This document shows, piece by piece, positions 35,723-44,681 of a stretch of DNA of 64,000 nucleotides. Within the stretch, counting starts at the first letter, position 1. Each line of letters opens with the position of its first letter. A program made the translations under genes and the position numbers. The DNA is taken from NCBI GenBank assembly GCA_018824405.1, contig JAHJGO010000016.1:186001-250000 (forward strand), read 5' to 3'. Source of the stretch: Gammaproteobacteria bacterium. Its GTDB lineage: Bacteria > Pseudomonadota > Gammaproteobacteria > Burkholderiales > Sulfuricellaceae. The notes beneath the pieces were generated by a model. That model did no database searches and was not told the DNA's origin. It worked only from the letters and a program-made list of their open reading frames with translations.

Positions 35723-36625
35723 ATGATGAATGAGTTTGTAAGCGATTTCTGGAGTCCGTGGATCGCTGGGGTTTCATTACTCAGCATAGTTGGCTGCGCG
35801 GTATTCTTGTGGGCGACGAGTATCAAGCGCACCAGTGCCAAGGTGGATATAACCGGCCATGTGTGGGACGAGACCTTGGCTGAATATAACAACCCCTTGC
35901 CGGGGTGGTGGACCTGGCTGTTTTATTTGACGGTGGTGTTCAGCCTCGTTTATGTGGTGTTGTTCCCGGGATTGGGTAGTTTCAAGGGTATTCTGGGATG
36001 GACGTCCACAAGCCAGTACGAAGGTGAGATGAAGGAAGCCGCCAAAACCTACGATCCAATTTTCGACAAATACCTGAAAATGGATGTGAAATCCGTGGCT
36101 GCAAATCCGGAAGCGAATGCCATGGGGCAGCGCTTGTTCTTAACCTACTGCTCGCAGTGCCATGGCTCAGATGCGGGTGGCTCGCGTGGTTTCCCAAATC
36201 TGGCTGACAAGGATTGGCTGTATGGCGGTGATGCAGAAGCCATCAAAGCCAGTATCACCACTGGCCGTGGTGGCATCATGCCTCCTCATGGCCCGGTGCT
36301 GGGCGATGCGGGTGTGAAAGAAGTGGCCAATTACGTGTTTTCGTTGTCGGGTCGCAAGCATGACGCGAGTCTGGCTGCAGCGGGCAAGCCCAAGTTCGAA
36401 CAGGTCTGTGCAGCGTGCCACACACCTGCCGGCACAGGCATGCAGGCGTTGGGTGCACCTAACCTGACCGATAAGGTATGGCTGTATGGCAGCACCGAAG
36501 CGGCTGTGATCGAAACCATCAACAAGGGTCGTAACGGTGTGATGCCGGCGTGGAAAGATTTTCTTGGAGAGGCTAAAATTCACTTGTTGACGGCTTATGT
36601 ATACGGCTTGTCTCAGAATAAATAA
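35723..36625 (+). CDS. ccoP: Cytochrome c oxidase cbb3-type, subunit III (di-heme c)
   Basis: 300 aa. The N-terminal region has two transmembrane segments (SPWIAGVSLLSIVGCAVFLW; WWTWLFYLTVVFSLVYVVLFPG) with the CcoP hallmark WDETLAEYNNPLPGWW between them. Two cytochrome c domains follow with CSQCHG and CAACHT. It transfers electrons from c-type cytochromes to CcoO and CcoN. Confidence 0.97.
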   Translation: MMNEFVSDFWSPWIAGVSLLSIVGCAVFLWATSIKRTSAKVDITGHVWDETLAEYNNPLPGWWTWLFYLTVVFSLVYVVLFPGLGSFKGILGWTSTSQYEGEMKEAAKTYDPIFDKYLKMDVKSVAANPEANAMGQRLFLTYCSQCHGSDAGGSRGFPNLADKDWLYGGDAEAIKASITTGRGGIMPPHGPVLGDAGVKEVANYVFSLSGRKHDASLAAAGKPKFEQVCAACHTPAGTGMQALGAPNLTDKVWLYGSTEAAVIETINKGRNGVMPAWKDFLGEAKIHLLTAYVYGLSQNK

Positions 36626-36660
36626 GCACTCGTAATAAAAATAATATGTTTTATTTGGGG

Positions 36661-36692
36661 AGGGCGGGATTGTTCATGATTTCGCCCTTTTC
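36661..36692 (+). terminator. Possible terminator after ccoP
   Basis: GGGCG (36662-36666) pairs with CGCCC (36683-36687) around an internal GAT/ATTT region, followed by TTTTC. Stem is short, so termination is likely partial. Confidence 0.45.
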
Positions 36693-36777
36693 AACTCATC
36701 ACAAAATAGGTTTGTGAATCGCGTGAAGAATGACTGGGGGCGCGACATTCTGTAGTGGAATTAATGAAGGAGTGTTT

Positions 36778-38205
36778 GTGAGCCAGTCTGAAGTCAAAAT
36801 ACCCGGTAAGGCTGAAGAACCGGGAGAAGGTCAAGAGCTGTATGCAGCTCGCAAAAAGATTTATCCACGCTCTGTAGCGGGTATTTTTGCCAATTTACGC
36901 GTATTGGGTGTGGCTTTGACCCAGTTCGTGTTCTATGTTTTTCCTTGGCTGGTCTGGAACGATAGGCCGATGATGCTGTTCGATCTGGTACATCGGAAGT
37001 TCTACGTCTTCGGTTATGTTTTTTTCCCCCAGGATTTTATTTATCTGACCGGCGTGCTGGTTATTTCCGCACTGGCCCTGTTCCTGTTTACCGCTGTAGC
37101 GGGCCGCATCTGGTGCGGCTACGCATGTCCACAAACGGTTTACACCGAGATCTTCATGTGGATCGAGCGCGCTATCGAGGGCGATCGTGTAAAGCAGATG
37201 AAACTCGACAAGGCGCCATGGACCCTACGAAAAATCGGCCTCAAGACAGCCAAGCAAAGCGCGTGGTTGGCGGTTGCGCTGTGGACGGGCTTTACCTTCG
37301 TCGGTTTCTTTACGCCCATCAGGGAGCTTGCCCATGAGTTTGTGACATTCTCCATGGGGCCGTGGGAAACGTTCTGGGTGTTTTTCTACGGGTTTGCCAC
37401 CTATGGCTTTGCAGGTCATATGCGTGAGCAGGTGTGCCTTTACATGTGCCCCTACGCACGCTTCCAGAGTGTGATGTTCGATCCGGATACCCTGATCATT
37501 ACCTATGACGAGAAACGCGGTGAGCCGCGCGGCCAGCGCAAAAAAGGCGCTGATTACAAGGCGGATGGCAAAGGGGATTGCGTCGATTGCGGTATTTGCG
37601 TGCAGGTTTGCCCCACCGGCATCGACATTCGCAAGGGCTTGCAGTATGAGTGCATAGGTTGTGCGGCCTGTATCGACGGCTGTAATCAGGTCATGGACAA
37701 GGTGGGCTATCCGCGCGGCCTGATCCGTTACTCAACTGAAAATGTGATACTGGGCAAGTTTCCCGAGCGCAGCATGGTGGCTCATGTATTCAGGCCGCGC
37801 GTGTTGCTGTATGCCGCCATCCTCGGTGCAATCACGGTGGCACTGGGTGTGGCGCTGTACATGCGTACGCCACTCAAGGCCAACATCATCCGTGACCGTA
37901 CCAATCTGGTGCGGGAAACAGATGAGGGGCTGCTGGAGAACGTCTACCGCATGCAGATCATCAACATGGACGAGAAGCCTCATCGTTACACTTTGACGGC
38001 GTCTGGCATTAAAGACCTGAAAGTGACGACCAACGTAGCGCAACCGCTGGAAGTTGGGCCGGCTTCTACCCGCGTCGTGTCGATGGGACTGATTGCCGAT
38101 CCGGCGGACCTGAAGCCGGGATCGATCCCGGTGCACATCAAGCTTCAGGATATCGACAATCCCGGCATTAGTGCCAACGAAAAAACCAGTTTTCTTGTGA
38201 GATAA
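36778..38205 (+). CDS. ccoG: Cytochrome c oxidase accessory protein CcoG (FixG), polyferredoxin
   Basis: 475 aa. GTG at 36778 has AAGGAG 8 nt upstream and gives VSQSEVKIPG; an earlier in-frame ATG at 36730 lacks a ribosome site. Several transmembrane helices carry CGYACPQ and CLYMCPYARFQ. Two 4Fe-4S ferredoxin sites follow, CVDCGICVQVCP and CIGCAACIDGCN, then a C-terminal Ig-like periplasmic domain. CcoG reduces copper during oxidase assembly. Confidence 0.95.
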   Translation: MSQSEVKIPGKAEEPGEGQELYAARKKIYPRSVAGIFANLRVLGVALTQFVFYVFPWLVWNDRPMMLFDLVHRKFYVFGYVFFPQDFIYLTGVLVISALALFLFTAVAGRIWCGYACPQTVYTEIFMWIERAIEGDRVKQMKLDKAPWTLRKIGLKTAKQSAWLAVALWTGFTFVGFFTPIRELAHEFVTFSMGPWETFWVFFYGFATYGFAGHMREQVCLYMCPYARFQSVMFDPDTLIITYDEKRGEPRGQRKKGADYKADGKGDCVDCGICVQVCPTGIDIRKGLQYECIGCAACIDGCNQVMDKVGYPRGLIRYSTENVILGKFPERSMVAHVFRPRVLLYAAILGAITVALGVALYMRTPLKANIIRDRTNLVRETDEGLLENVYRMQIINMDEKPHRYTLTASGIKDLKVTTNVAQPLEVGPASTRVVSMGLIADPADLKPGSIPVHIKLQDIDNPGISANEKTSFLVR

Positions 38206-38207
38206 AG

Positions 38208-38720
38208 ATGAATGTCATGACAGAGAAAGTTAAACCCTGGTACCACGAGCCCTGGCCGTGGATTCTTATGGCCGGGCCGGCGATTGTCGTCGTTGCTGCT
38301 CTTGCTACCGCCTGGCTGGCGGCGACAACCGATGATGGCCTGGTGGAGGATGATTATTACAAGAGCGGCCTGGGCATCAACCAGACCATAGAGCGCGACC
38401 AGGCCGCACATGATTTGCATATCAAGGCGCAGCTAATGGTCGGTGATACCCCGACCCATGTGCGGCTCATGTTGCAAGCAGGCGAGTCGGGCGCCTTGCC
38501 TCGGGAGTTGCGGCTTAAAGTGATGCATCCTACCCGCACTGGCCAGGATCAGGTGGTAGTAATGATGCAGAGCGGGGATGGTATGTATGTGGGGGAAATC
38601 AAGGCATTGGGTGCCGCACGATGGCGCCTTGCTCTGGAAGATACCGACAATCGCTGGCGCCTGACGGGCACTTGGCGGGTCCCTAAAGACAGCGTCGTGG
38701 TGCTGGATTCCAGGGGTTAG
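38208..38720 (+). CDS. ccoH: FixH/CcoH family assembly protein
   Basis: 170 aa. One N-terminal membrane helix (WILMAGPAIVVVAALATAWLA) and a periplasmic domain with the FixH signature DDGLVEDDYYKSGLGINQTIERD. It follows ccoG by 2 nt. In other species it stabilises the cbb3 complex and is needed for its assembly. Confidence 0.9.
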   Translation: MNVMTEKVKPWYHEPWPWILMAGPAIVVVAALATAWLAATTDDGLVEDDYYKSGLGINQTIERDQAAHDLHIKAQLMVGDTPTHVRLMLQAGESGALPRELRLKVMHPTRTGQDQVVVMMQSGDGMYVGEIKALGAARWRLALEDTDNRWRLTGTWRVPKDSVVVLDSRG

Positions 38721-38750
38721 TTTTATCAACGAAGAGCGGGAGATGAAGAA

Positions 38751-38888
38751 ATGGGAATCATGGAAATGTTGTTTGCAACCGATATCGGCCTGTTGAGCAT
38801 GTTCACGATCGGTTTTATCCTTGCGATGGCCGTATTTTTTATCATCTGGTACAACAAGAAAATAAATGAACCCAATCAGGGCGAGTGA
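38751..38888 (+). CDS. Small membrane protein, DUF3149-like
   Basis: A 45-aa protein, MGIMEMLFATDIGLLSMFTI at the start, with a single transmembrane helix (FTIGFILAMAVFFIIWYN) and a polar end. Size and the ATDxGLLS pattern fit DUF3149. A GGGAGA sequence lies upstream. It is 30 nt after ccoH, so it belongs to the oxidase operon and may be an assembly or accessory peptide; this is inferred from position. Confidence 0.75.
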   Translation: MGIMEMLFATDIGLLSMFTIGFILAMAVFFIIWYNKKINEPNQGE

Positions 38889-38979
38889 GCGGCAGCAGGA
38901 GTGTGACAACTTCAGAGTTGCTGAAACCGCTCAGACAACCTTCTGGCTGGTTTGCAGCAAAATACCGATCTTAAAGGTG

Positions 38980-39744
38980 TTAATTGCCTGACAGATTGGG
39001 GCGTCCGGCTATTTGCCTTAAACGTGCCAGATCGTTGAGTACAAGCTGTTTGTTCTGAACGGTGATGAGGCTTTCATCCTGGAATTTTGACAGCGTACGA
39101 CTGACCGTTTCCAGTTTCAGCCCAAGGTAGCTGCCGATTTCCCCACGCGTCATGCGCAGATGAAACTCGACTGGCGAATAACCACGTGCCTCGAAACGCT
39201 GGGACAGGTTGACCAGAAAGGCGGCAAGGCGCTCATCCGCATGCATGTTGGAAAGCAGCACCATCAGGATATGGTCGCGCGAGATCTCGCGGCTCATGAT
39301 TTTGTGGAACTGGTGCTGCAGGGCGGGAATTTCCCGGCACAGGCTTTCCAGAGCAGAGTATGGGATCTCGCAGATTTCGCTATCTTCCAGTGCAATGGCA
39401 TTGCAACTGTGACTGTCGTTGCAGATGGCGTCCAGACCCAGTAATTCACCTGTCATGTGGAAGCCGGTGACGTGCTCCTGACCGTTTTCGCTGTTCAGGA
39501 CAGTTTTGAAAAAACCTGTGCGCATGGCGTAGAGCGAGCGAAATGAATCACCGGAGCGATAAAGGTATTCGCCGCGTTTGACGCGTTTTCTGCGGTTGAT
39601 GATGCTATCCATTTGCTGGAACTCCAGCCCCTTGAGCCCGATGGGCAGGCACCACAGGTCGCGCAGATCGCAGGCAGAGCATGCCGGCTTTGGGTAACGG
39701 ACATCGATAATATCGGCGAACAGCTTGTGTACTTTCTGTTGCAT
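38980..39744 (-). CDS. fnr: FNR-family oxygen-sensing transcriptional regulator
   Basis: 254 aa. Candidate 4Fe-4S ligands are C22, C25 and C32 (CSACDLRDLWC) and C125 (ICEIPYSALESL). The spacing is CX2CX6C, one residue longer than CX2CX5C in E. coli FNR. A cyclic-nucleotide-binding-like barrel and a Crp-type HTH follow, with recognition helix LETVSRTLSKFQDE; the E--SR residues predict TTGAT half-sites, as found upstream of ccoI and ccoN. The gene is convergent with the oxidase operon. ANR/CydR-type function in switching to low oxygen is expected. Confidence 0.93.
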   Translation of the reverse strand: MQQKVHKLFADIIDVRYPKPACSACDLRDLWCLPIGLKGLEFQQMDSIINRRKRVKRGEYLYRSGDSFRSLYAMRTGFFKTVLNSENGQEHVTGFHMTGELLGLDAICNDSHSCNAIALEDSEICEIPYSALESLCREIPALQHQFHKIMSREISRDHILMVLLSNMHADERLAAFLVNLSQRFEARGYSPVEFHLRMTRGEIGSYLGLKLETVSRTLSKFQDESLITVQNKQLVLNDLARLRQIAGRPNLSGN

Positions 39745-39746
39745 AT

Positions 39747-40862
39747 TTAGTTATCGCGTCGATTTTCTGAATGGACCCAATCATCGCATGATTGGCCATG
39801 TTGTGCCAGCGCCCATGCAACATGTTCCTGCACCAATTCTGACGGGTAGTTTAGCCTTTCGCTTAAGGCCTGTAATACTGCATCGCTGGATTGGGCATTG
39901 CCCAGTGCAATGGCAATATTTCGCAACCAGCGCTCGAAACCGATGCGGTGGATGGCGCTACCCGCGGTTCGGGCAAGAAAATCTTCTTCATTCCAGGAAA
40001 AAAGCGCGACCAGGTCGGGGGCGTCGAGGCCATGGCGCACCATGAAGTCCTTTTCCGGGCTCAATTGCGCTTGGCGATTCCACGGGCATACCAGTTGGCA
40101 GTCGTCGCAGCCGTAGATGCGGTTGCCCATCAGGGGTCGCAGATCCAGCGGAATACTCCCTTTCAGCTCGATGGTGAGGTAGGAAATGCAGCGCCGCGCA
40201 TCGACCTTGTAAGGGGCGATAATCGCCTGGGTGGGACAGGCGCTGATGCAACGGGTGCATGTGCCGCAATGGTTTGACTGAGTTGGGTCGGGAGGTAAGG
40301 GCAGATCGGTAAATATCTCGCCGAGAAAGAACCACGAACCATGCTCCCGAGAAAGCAGCAGGCTATGCTTTCCACGCCAGCCCAGCCCAGCCTGACTGGC
40401 CAGCTCGACTTCCATCGTGGGGGCGCTGTCGGTGAAAACGCGGTAGCCGAACGGCCCGACGGATTCCTGGATTTTGTCCGCCAGTTTCTGCAGTCTGCTG
40501 CGCAGCGTCTTGTGGTAGTCACGTCCCAGCGCATAGCGTGAAATGAAGGCTTTATCCGCGTTAGCGAGCACTTCCTCGCTGTTGCAGGCATCCGGGGGCA
40601 GGTAATCGAGCCGCGCGCTGATCACGGTGACTGTGCCTGGCACCAATTCGGCCGGGCGGCTGCGCTTAACGCCATGGCTTGCCATATAATGCATTTCGCC
40701 GTGGTAGCCATGCGATAGCCAATCCAGCAAGCGCGTTTCGGCTTGTGCAAGCTGTGGAACACTGATGGCGACGGCCTGGAAGCCTAATTCTCTGCCCCAT
40801 GCCTTTATTTTTTCGCTCAATTTGCCGTAATCAGAATCAGAACATGAAACCTTCACAAGCAT
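39747..40862 (-). CDS. queG: Epoxyqueuosine reductase
   Basis: 371 aa, last step of queuosine synthesis in tRNA. The cobalamin-binding N-terminal domain has YHGEMHYM and SARLDY. Two 4Fe-4S sites follow, CGTCTRCISACPTQAI and CDDCQLVCPWN, and a HEAT-like C-terminus (WLRNIAIALGNAQ). The start at 40862 overlaps the divergent tsaE start region; GTG at 40856 is also possible. Confidence 0.94.
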   Translation of the reverse strand: MLVKVSCSDSDYGKLSEKIKAWGRELGFQAVAISVPQLAQAETRLLDWLSHGYHGEMHYMASHGVKRSRPAELVPGTVTVISARLDYLPPDACNSEEVLANADKAFISRYALGRDYHKTLRSRLQKLADKIQESVGPFGYRVFTDSAPTMEVELASQAGLGWRGKHSLLLSREHGSWFFLGEIFTDLPLPPDPTQSNHCGTCTRCISACPTQAIIAPYKVDARRCISYLTIELKGSIPLDLRPLMGNRIYGCDDCQLVCPWNRQAQLSPEKDFMVRHGLDAPDLVALFSWNEEDFLARTAGSAIHRIGFERWLRNIAIALGNAQSSDAVLQALSERLNYPSELVQEHVAWALAQHGQSCDDWVHSENRRDN

Positions 40863-41338
40863 CCAATATGGAAATGTCGCGATACCTCGCGGATGAAAAC
40901 AGCACCCTGCAACTAGGTGCGAAACTGGCTCTGGCGCTGCATCCGGGGCTGGTCATCTATTTGCGCGGAGACCTCGGTGCAGGGAAAACCACCCTGGTTC
41001 GCGCCATTCTACGCGGGCTTGGATATGAGGGAAAAGTAAAAAGTCCAACCTATACACTAGTTGAACTTTACGTTGTTTCTAGTTTAAACTTATACCACTT
41101 TGATTTATATAGATTCGCTGATCCAGAGGAATGGGAAGGGTCAGGGTTTCGAGAATATTTCAATTCGGCCACCGTTTGTCTGGTGGAATGGCCGGAGAAA
41201 GCCTCAGGCTTCTTGCCCCCGGCGGATGTGGAGATCCAGTTCCAGATCCGGGATGAAGGGCGAGATATAGCGCTGACGGCAGTAACGGAGGCAGGCAGAC
41301 AATGTTTAAATCGGCTTCAGAACATGAATACAATCTGA
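40844..41338 (+). CDS. tsaE: tRNA threonylcarbamoyladenosine biosynthesis ATPase TsaE
   Basis: 164 aa from ATG at 40844 (alternatives 40868 and 40874 shorten it by 8-10 residues). Walker A is GDLGAGKTTLVRAIL, followed by SPTYTLVELY, HFDLYRFADPEEW and VEWPEKA, all TsaE motifs. It works with TsaB and TsaD in t6A formation. It is divergent from queG with overlapping 5' ends and overlaps amiC by 37 nt. Confidence 0.93.
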   Translation: MKPSQASNMEMSRYLADENSTLQLGAKLALALHPGLVIYLRGDLGAGKTTLVRAILRGLGYEGKVKSPTYTLVELYVVSSLNLYHFDLYRFADPEEWEGSGFREYFNSATVCLVEWPEKASGFLPPADVEIQFQIRDEGRDIALTAVTEAGRQCLNRLQNMNTI

Positions 41339-42714
41339 ATGCGCTGATATTGCCCCGGCGCAGTCTGTTTGCGTTGTTTGGCCTCGGCGCGTTGTGGGTG
41401 ACATTTCTGTTTACCCTGTTTGCGGTGAATATGGCCAATGCGGCACCCGTGGTCACCGCCTCGCGGGTTTGGCCCGCTGCCGAATATACGCGCATTACTT
41501 TGGAACTTTCCCAGCCAGTCAAGTTTTCCTTTTCCACCATCAAGAATCCCGAGCGCCTGGTGCTCGATCTTGAAGGCATCGAGCCTAATGACGTTCTGAC
41601 CGGCCTTTCGGCCAAGATCGGAGAGACCGATCCTTATGTCAAACTGGTACGCGTAGGGCGTTTCAAGCCCAATGTGGTTCGCGTAGTGCTGGATCTCAAA
41701 ACCGAAATCAATCCCTCGGTGTTCACCCTTGCGCCAGTTGGCGAATATGGGAACCGTCTGGTCGTTGATATCTACCCGTTACAGGCAATGGACCCGCTGA
41801 TGGCGCTGGTGAACTCTCCGCGCCAGGCTGCGGGGGGCTTGGTGGAAAGTGCTCAGGAGGGAGAGAAAGTGGCTGTATTGTCTTCGCCAGCGCCAGATGC
41901 AACGGAACAGGCGAAGGTGGCCATGCCGGAAAGCGGGAAAGATAATCCAGAAAAACTCGCCAGGACTGAAAAACGCAAACCTGAATTGCAGGTCACCCGG
42001 CTTGTCACCATTGCGATTGACGCCGGTCATGGTGGTGAAGACCCGGGAGCGCGCGGGGCACGCGGTACGCACGAAAAAGATGTGACGCTCTCGATTGCCA
42101 GACGTCTCAAGGCGGTGGTGGATAATGAGCCGAATATGCGCGGCGTACTCATCCGCGACGGCGATTACTTCATTCCGCTCAATGGCCGGGTGGTCAAGGC
42201 GCGCAAAGTCAGCGCGGACCTGTTCGTATCCATTCATGCCGATGCCTTTACCCGTCCTGAAGCGCGAGGCTCGTCTGTGTATGCCCTTTCAGAAAATGGC
42301 GCCACTTCCGCTGCGGCACGCTGGCTGGCAAAGAAAGAGAATGACGCCGATCTGATCGGCGGCGTGAATCTGGATGTGAAGGATCCCTATCTGGCGCGCA
42401 CCCTGCTCGATCTGTCTCAGACCGCGACCATCAATGACAGCCTGAAACTGGGCAAGGCCGTGCTGGGCGAACTGGGCGGCATCAATTCCCTGCACAAGGG
42501 CGCGGTGGAACAGGCAGGCTTCGCGGTGCTCAAGTCGCCCGATATCCCCTCCATCCTGGTGGAGACCGCATTCATCTCCAACCCGGAAGAAGAGCGCCGT
42601 CTGAATGACGATGCCTACCAGGACAAAATGGCCAAAGCCATTCTCTCTGGTATTCGCAGTTACTTCGCCAAAAATCCGCCGCTGGCCAAGTCCAGGCTGG
42701 CTCAGGCCGACTGA
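41302..42714 (+). CDS. amiC: N-acetylmuramoyl-L-alanine amidase AmiC-type (AMIN + Amidase_3)
   Basis: 470 aa. The N-terminus has a twin-arginine-like signal (PRRSLFALFGLGALWV...ANA), fitting Tat export of AmiC. An AMIN domain (about 50-165) targets the septum, then a low-complexity linker, then the zinc amidase: IDAGHGGEDPGARG (zinc His and Glu region), SIHADAF and VETAFISNPEEE. It splits septal peptidoglycan during cell separation. The tsaE-amiC order is common. Confidence 0.93.
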   Translation: MFKSASEHEYNLNALILPRRSLFALFGLGALWVTFLFTLFAVNMANAAPVVTASRVWPAAEYTRITLELSQPVKFSFSTIKNPERLVLDLEGIEPNDVLTGLSAKIGETDPYVKLVRVGRFKPNVVRVVLDLKTEINPSVFTLAPVGEYGNRLVVDIYPLQAMDPLMALVNSPRQAAGGLVESAQEGEKVAVLSSPAPDATEQAKVAMPESGKDNPEKLARTEKRKPELQVTRLVTIAIDAGHGGEDPGARGARGTHEKDVTLSIARRLKAVVDNEPNMRGVLIRDGDYFIPLNGRVVKARKVSADLFVSIHADAFTRPEARGSSVYALSENGATSAAARWLAKKENDADLIGGVNLDVKDPYLARTLLDLSQTATINDSLKLGKAVLGELGGINSLHKGAVEQAGFAVLKSPDIPSILVETAFISNPEEERRLNDDAYQDKMAKAILSGIRSYFAKNPPLAKSRLAQAD

Positions 42715-43907
42715 CCTGCAACCCAGCCGGACGACCAGGCCCACTGGAAGTTGTAGCCGCCCAGCCAGCCGGTGACGTCCACCACTTCGCCGATGAAAAA
42801 GAGCCCCGGCAGCGCCTTGGCTTCCATGGTCTTGGACGAGAGTGCGTTGGTATCCACCCCGCCCAGCGTCACCTCCGCCTTGGCATAACCCAGCGTGCCG
42901 GATGGCATCAAAGCCCAGCCCTTGAGTGCCTCGGCTGCGGCGTTGATGTCCCGCTTGGAGAGCTCATTGAGCGGCCGCCCCCAGCCGAACAGCGCGCACC
43001 ATTCGTGCGCGAAGCGGCGCGGCAGGTGCTCCGCCAGCAGATTGGATAGCAGCGCCTTGCTCTTGCGGTGCTCGGCCAGCCAGGCCGCCGCGTCCACGTC
43101 GGGCAGCAGGTCGATCTCGATCGGCTGGCGCTTGCCGCCACCATAATCCTGCATCTGCCAGTAACTTGAAATCTGCAAAATCGCTGGCCCGGAAAGCCCG
43201 CGGTGGGTGAGCAATACATTCTCGCGGAATGATCCACCATCGCAGCGGGTCGCGGCATCAAGCGTGGAGCCTGCTAGCGGCTTCAAGGGCACCAGTGTTT
43301 CAGGCGCCAGCGCCAGCGGTACCAGCGCGGGCTTCGGCGCCACCACGGCCAGGCCGAATTGCTCCGCCAGCTTGTAGCCGAAAGGGCTGGCACCGATCTG
43401 AGGCGCAGCCAGGCCGCCCGTGGCGACCACCAGCGACTGGCAGCGGAAGGTGCCGCGTTCAGTGGCCACGGAAAACCGCATGCCGTCCTTGTCCTCGATC
43501 CGGGCCACCTGCTGCACGGCGCAGGGCATGGCCCATTGCACCCCGGCGTCGTCGCAGGCGTCCTTCAGCATGTCGATGATGTCCTGCGCCGACTCGTCGC
43601 AGAAAAGCTGGCCGTGCTCGCGCTCGTGGTAGGGAATGCGGCGGCGCTCCACCATCTTGATGAAATCGTGCTGCGAAAAGCGCGCCAGGGCCGAGCGGCA
43701 GAAGTGCGCATTCTTCGACAGGTAATTTTCCGCCCCCACGCTGCGGTTGCTGAAATTGCATTTCCCGCCGCCGGAAATGCGGATGCGCTCGCCGAGCTTT
43801 GTGCCATGGTCGAGCAGCAGCACGCGTCGCCCGCGCATGCCCGCCTGCGCGGCACACATCATGCCGGCCGCGCCGGCACCGATCACGATGACATCGAAAG
43901 AACTCAA
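42702..43907 (-). CDS. HI0933/YhiN-family flavoprotein (NAD(P)/FAD-dependent oxidoreductase)
   Basis: 401 aa. FAD motif VIVIGAGAAGMMCAAQAGMRG, followed by GERIRISGGGKCNFSN, the HI0933 signature. The C-terminus is EVTLGGVDTNALSSKTMEAK...GEVVDVTGWLGGYNFQWAWSSG, also conserved. The physiological substrate is not known. It overlaps the end of amiC (convergent) by 13 nt. Confidence 0.9.
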   Translation of the reverse strand: MSSFDVIVIGAGAAGMMCAAQAGMRGRRVLLLDHGTKLGERIRISGGGKCNFSNRSVGAENYLSKNAHFCRSALARFSQHDFIKMVERRRIPYHEREHGQLFCDESAQDIIDMLKDACDDAGVQWAMPCAVQQVARIEDKDGMRFSVATERGTFRCQSLVVATGGLAAPQIGASPFGYKLAEQFGLAVVAPKPALVPLALAPETLVPLKPLAGSTLDAATRCDGGSFRENVLLTHRGLSGPAILQISSYWQMQDYGGGKRQPIEIDLLPDVDAAAWLAEHRKSKALLSNLLAEHLPRRFAHEWCALFGWGRPLNELSKRDINAAAEALKGWALMPSGTLGYAKAEVTLGGVDTNALSSKTMEAKALPGLFFIGEVVDVTGWLGGYNFQWAWSSGWVAGQSA

Positions 43908-44176
43908 TCGGCAGGACTTTTCTGGGTGGCGAGCAAGGCCAGCCCCAGCGGGAAGGCCCCGGACAGGAGCAGCGCGATGCCGGAGACCACCAGAGCCAGT
44001 CCGCCATCGCTATTGAGCAGCGGATGCACCTGGCGCAACAGCCCCGCCATGGCGGCAAAACCGGCTGCAAGGGCGATCAGGCCAAGCGTCCCGAAAATGA
44101 TTGCACTCACGGGCAAACGAAAGTTTTTAGAAATCAAACCGTATAGCTCCATCAAAAGAGATAATTGTCGATGCAT
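43904..44176 (-). CDS. Small membrane protein of unknown function
   Basis: 90 aa with two hydrophobic helices (VSAIIFGTLGLIALAAGFAAMAGLL; GGLALVVSGIALLLSGAFPLGLALLAT). It overlaps the next gene start by 4 nt (ATGA), so it is probably translated with yhiN. An internal ATG at 44152 may be the start. Its 5' end lies where a truncated exonuclease gene runs out, so its promoter and first codons may be foreign. Confidence 0.6.
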   Translation of the reverse strand: MHRQLSLLMELYGLISKNFRLPVSAIIFGTLGLIALAAGFAAMAGLLRQVHPLLNSDGGLALVVSGIALLLSGAFPLGLALLATQKSPAD

Positions 44177-44283
44177 CGCGTCTCGGAAGTCATCTTCGAA
44201 ACCACCGCCACCTCGGTCGCCCGATCCCCCATGGCGGGTGAAAGGCCGGTTGTTTCAAAGTCGATGACGGCTACGGTTTCCAT
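44152..44283 (-). pseudogene. Truncated DnaQ-like 3'-5' exonuclease
   Basis: Starts METVAVIDFETTGLSPAMGD, with the Exo I motif DFETTG of DEDD exonucleases (DNA polymerase III epsilon-like), then after EVAVV leaves the family and stops after about 43 codons. Motifs Exo II and III are absent. The lost part was deleted at the edge of the accessory island. Confidence 0.75.
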
Positions 44284-44480
44284 ATTGCTTGGGTCGTCAG
44301 GGCAGTGCTGCCCGCAGTGATCCTGATGAAAAAATGAATAATCGCATTTTCTTATCACCTCGCGGAGGATATGTTCAAGAAACACCGGATTTCGCGCATC
44401 TCGAATAGGGCAGTTTCCTTTGTTTGGCGGGTCTCACAGGGCTGAATATGCTAGGATGCTGAAAAACTCATCAGCAAACA

Positions 44481-44681
44481 ATGTCCCCAGAAGCCACCGC
44501 CCGTAAGGATATCGACCGATTGCTGCAAGCGGCAGGCTGGCACGTCTGCGACGCAACGCAGGCCAATATTAATGCCGCGCGCGGCATGGCGATCCGCGAA
44601 TTTCCGCTCCCCGGTCATGGATTTGTTGACTATATAATCTCCGTTCCCAGTGCCAGACGTAACCATTCGGAAACTCCATGA
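44481..44681 (+). pseudogene. Fragment of a type I restriction subunit HsdR N-terminus
   Basis: 66 codons. DIDRLLQAAGWHVCDATQAN followed by ARGMAIREFPL and DYII is the start of EcoEI/HsdR-type proteins (usually A/DxLLxxAGWxVQD...AARGVAVREFPL...DYxL). The sequence then loses similarity and ends just inside hsdM. It differs from the resident hsdR (49960), so it is a relic of another system. Confidence 0.65.

Noticed and set aside
44386-44480. Phage-type attachment site at the island edge
   Set aside because: No tRNA, integrase or matching direct repeat at the other border was found.
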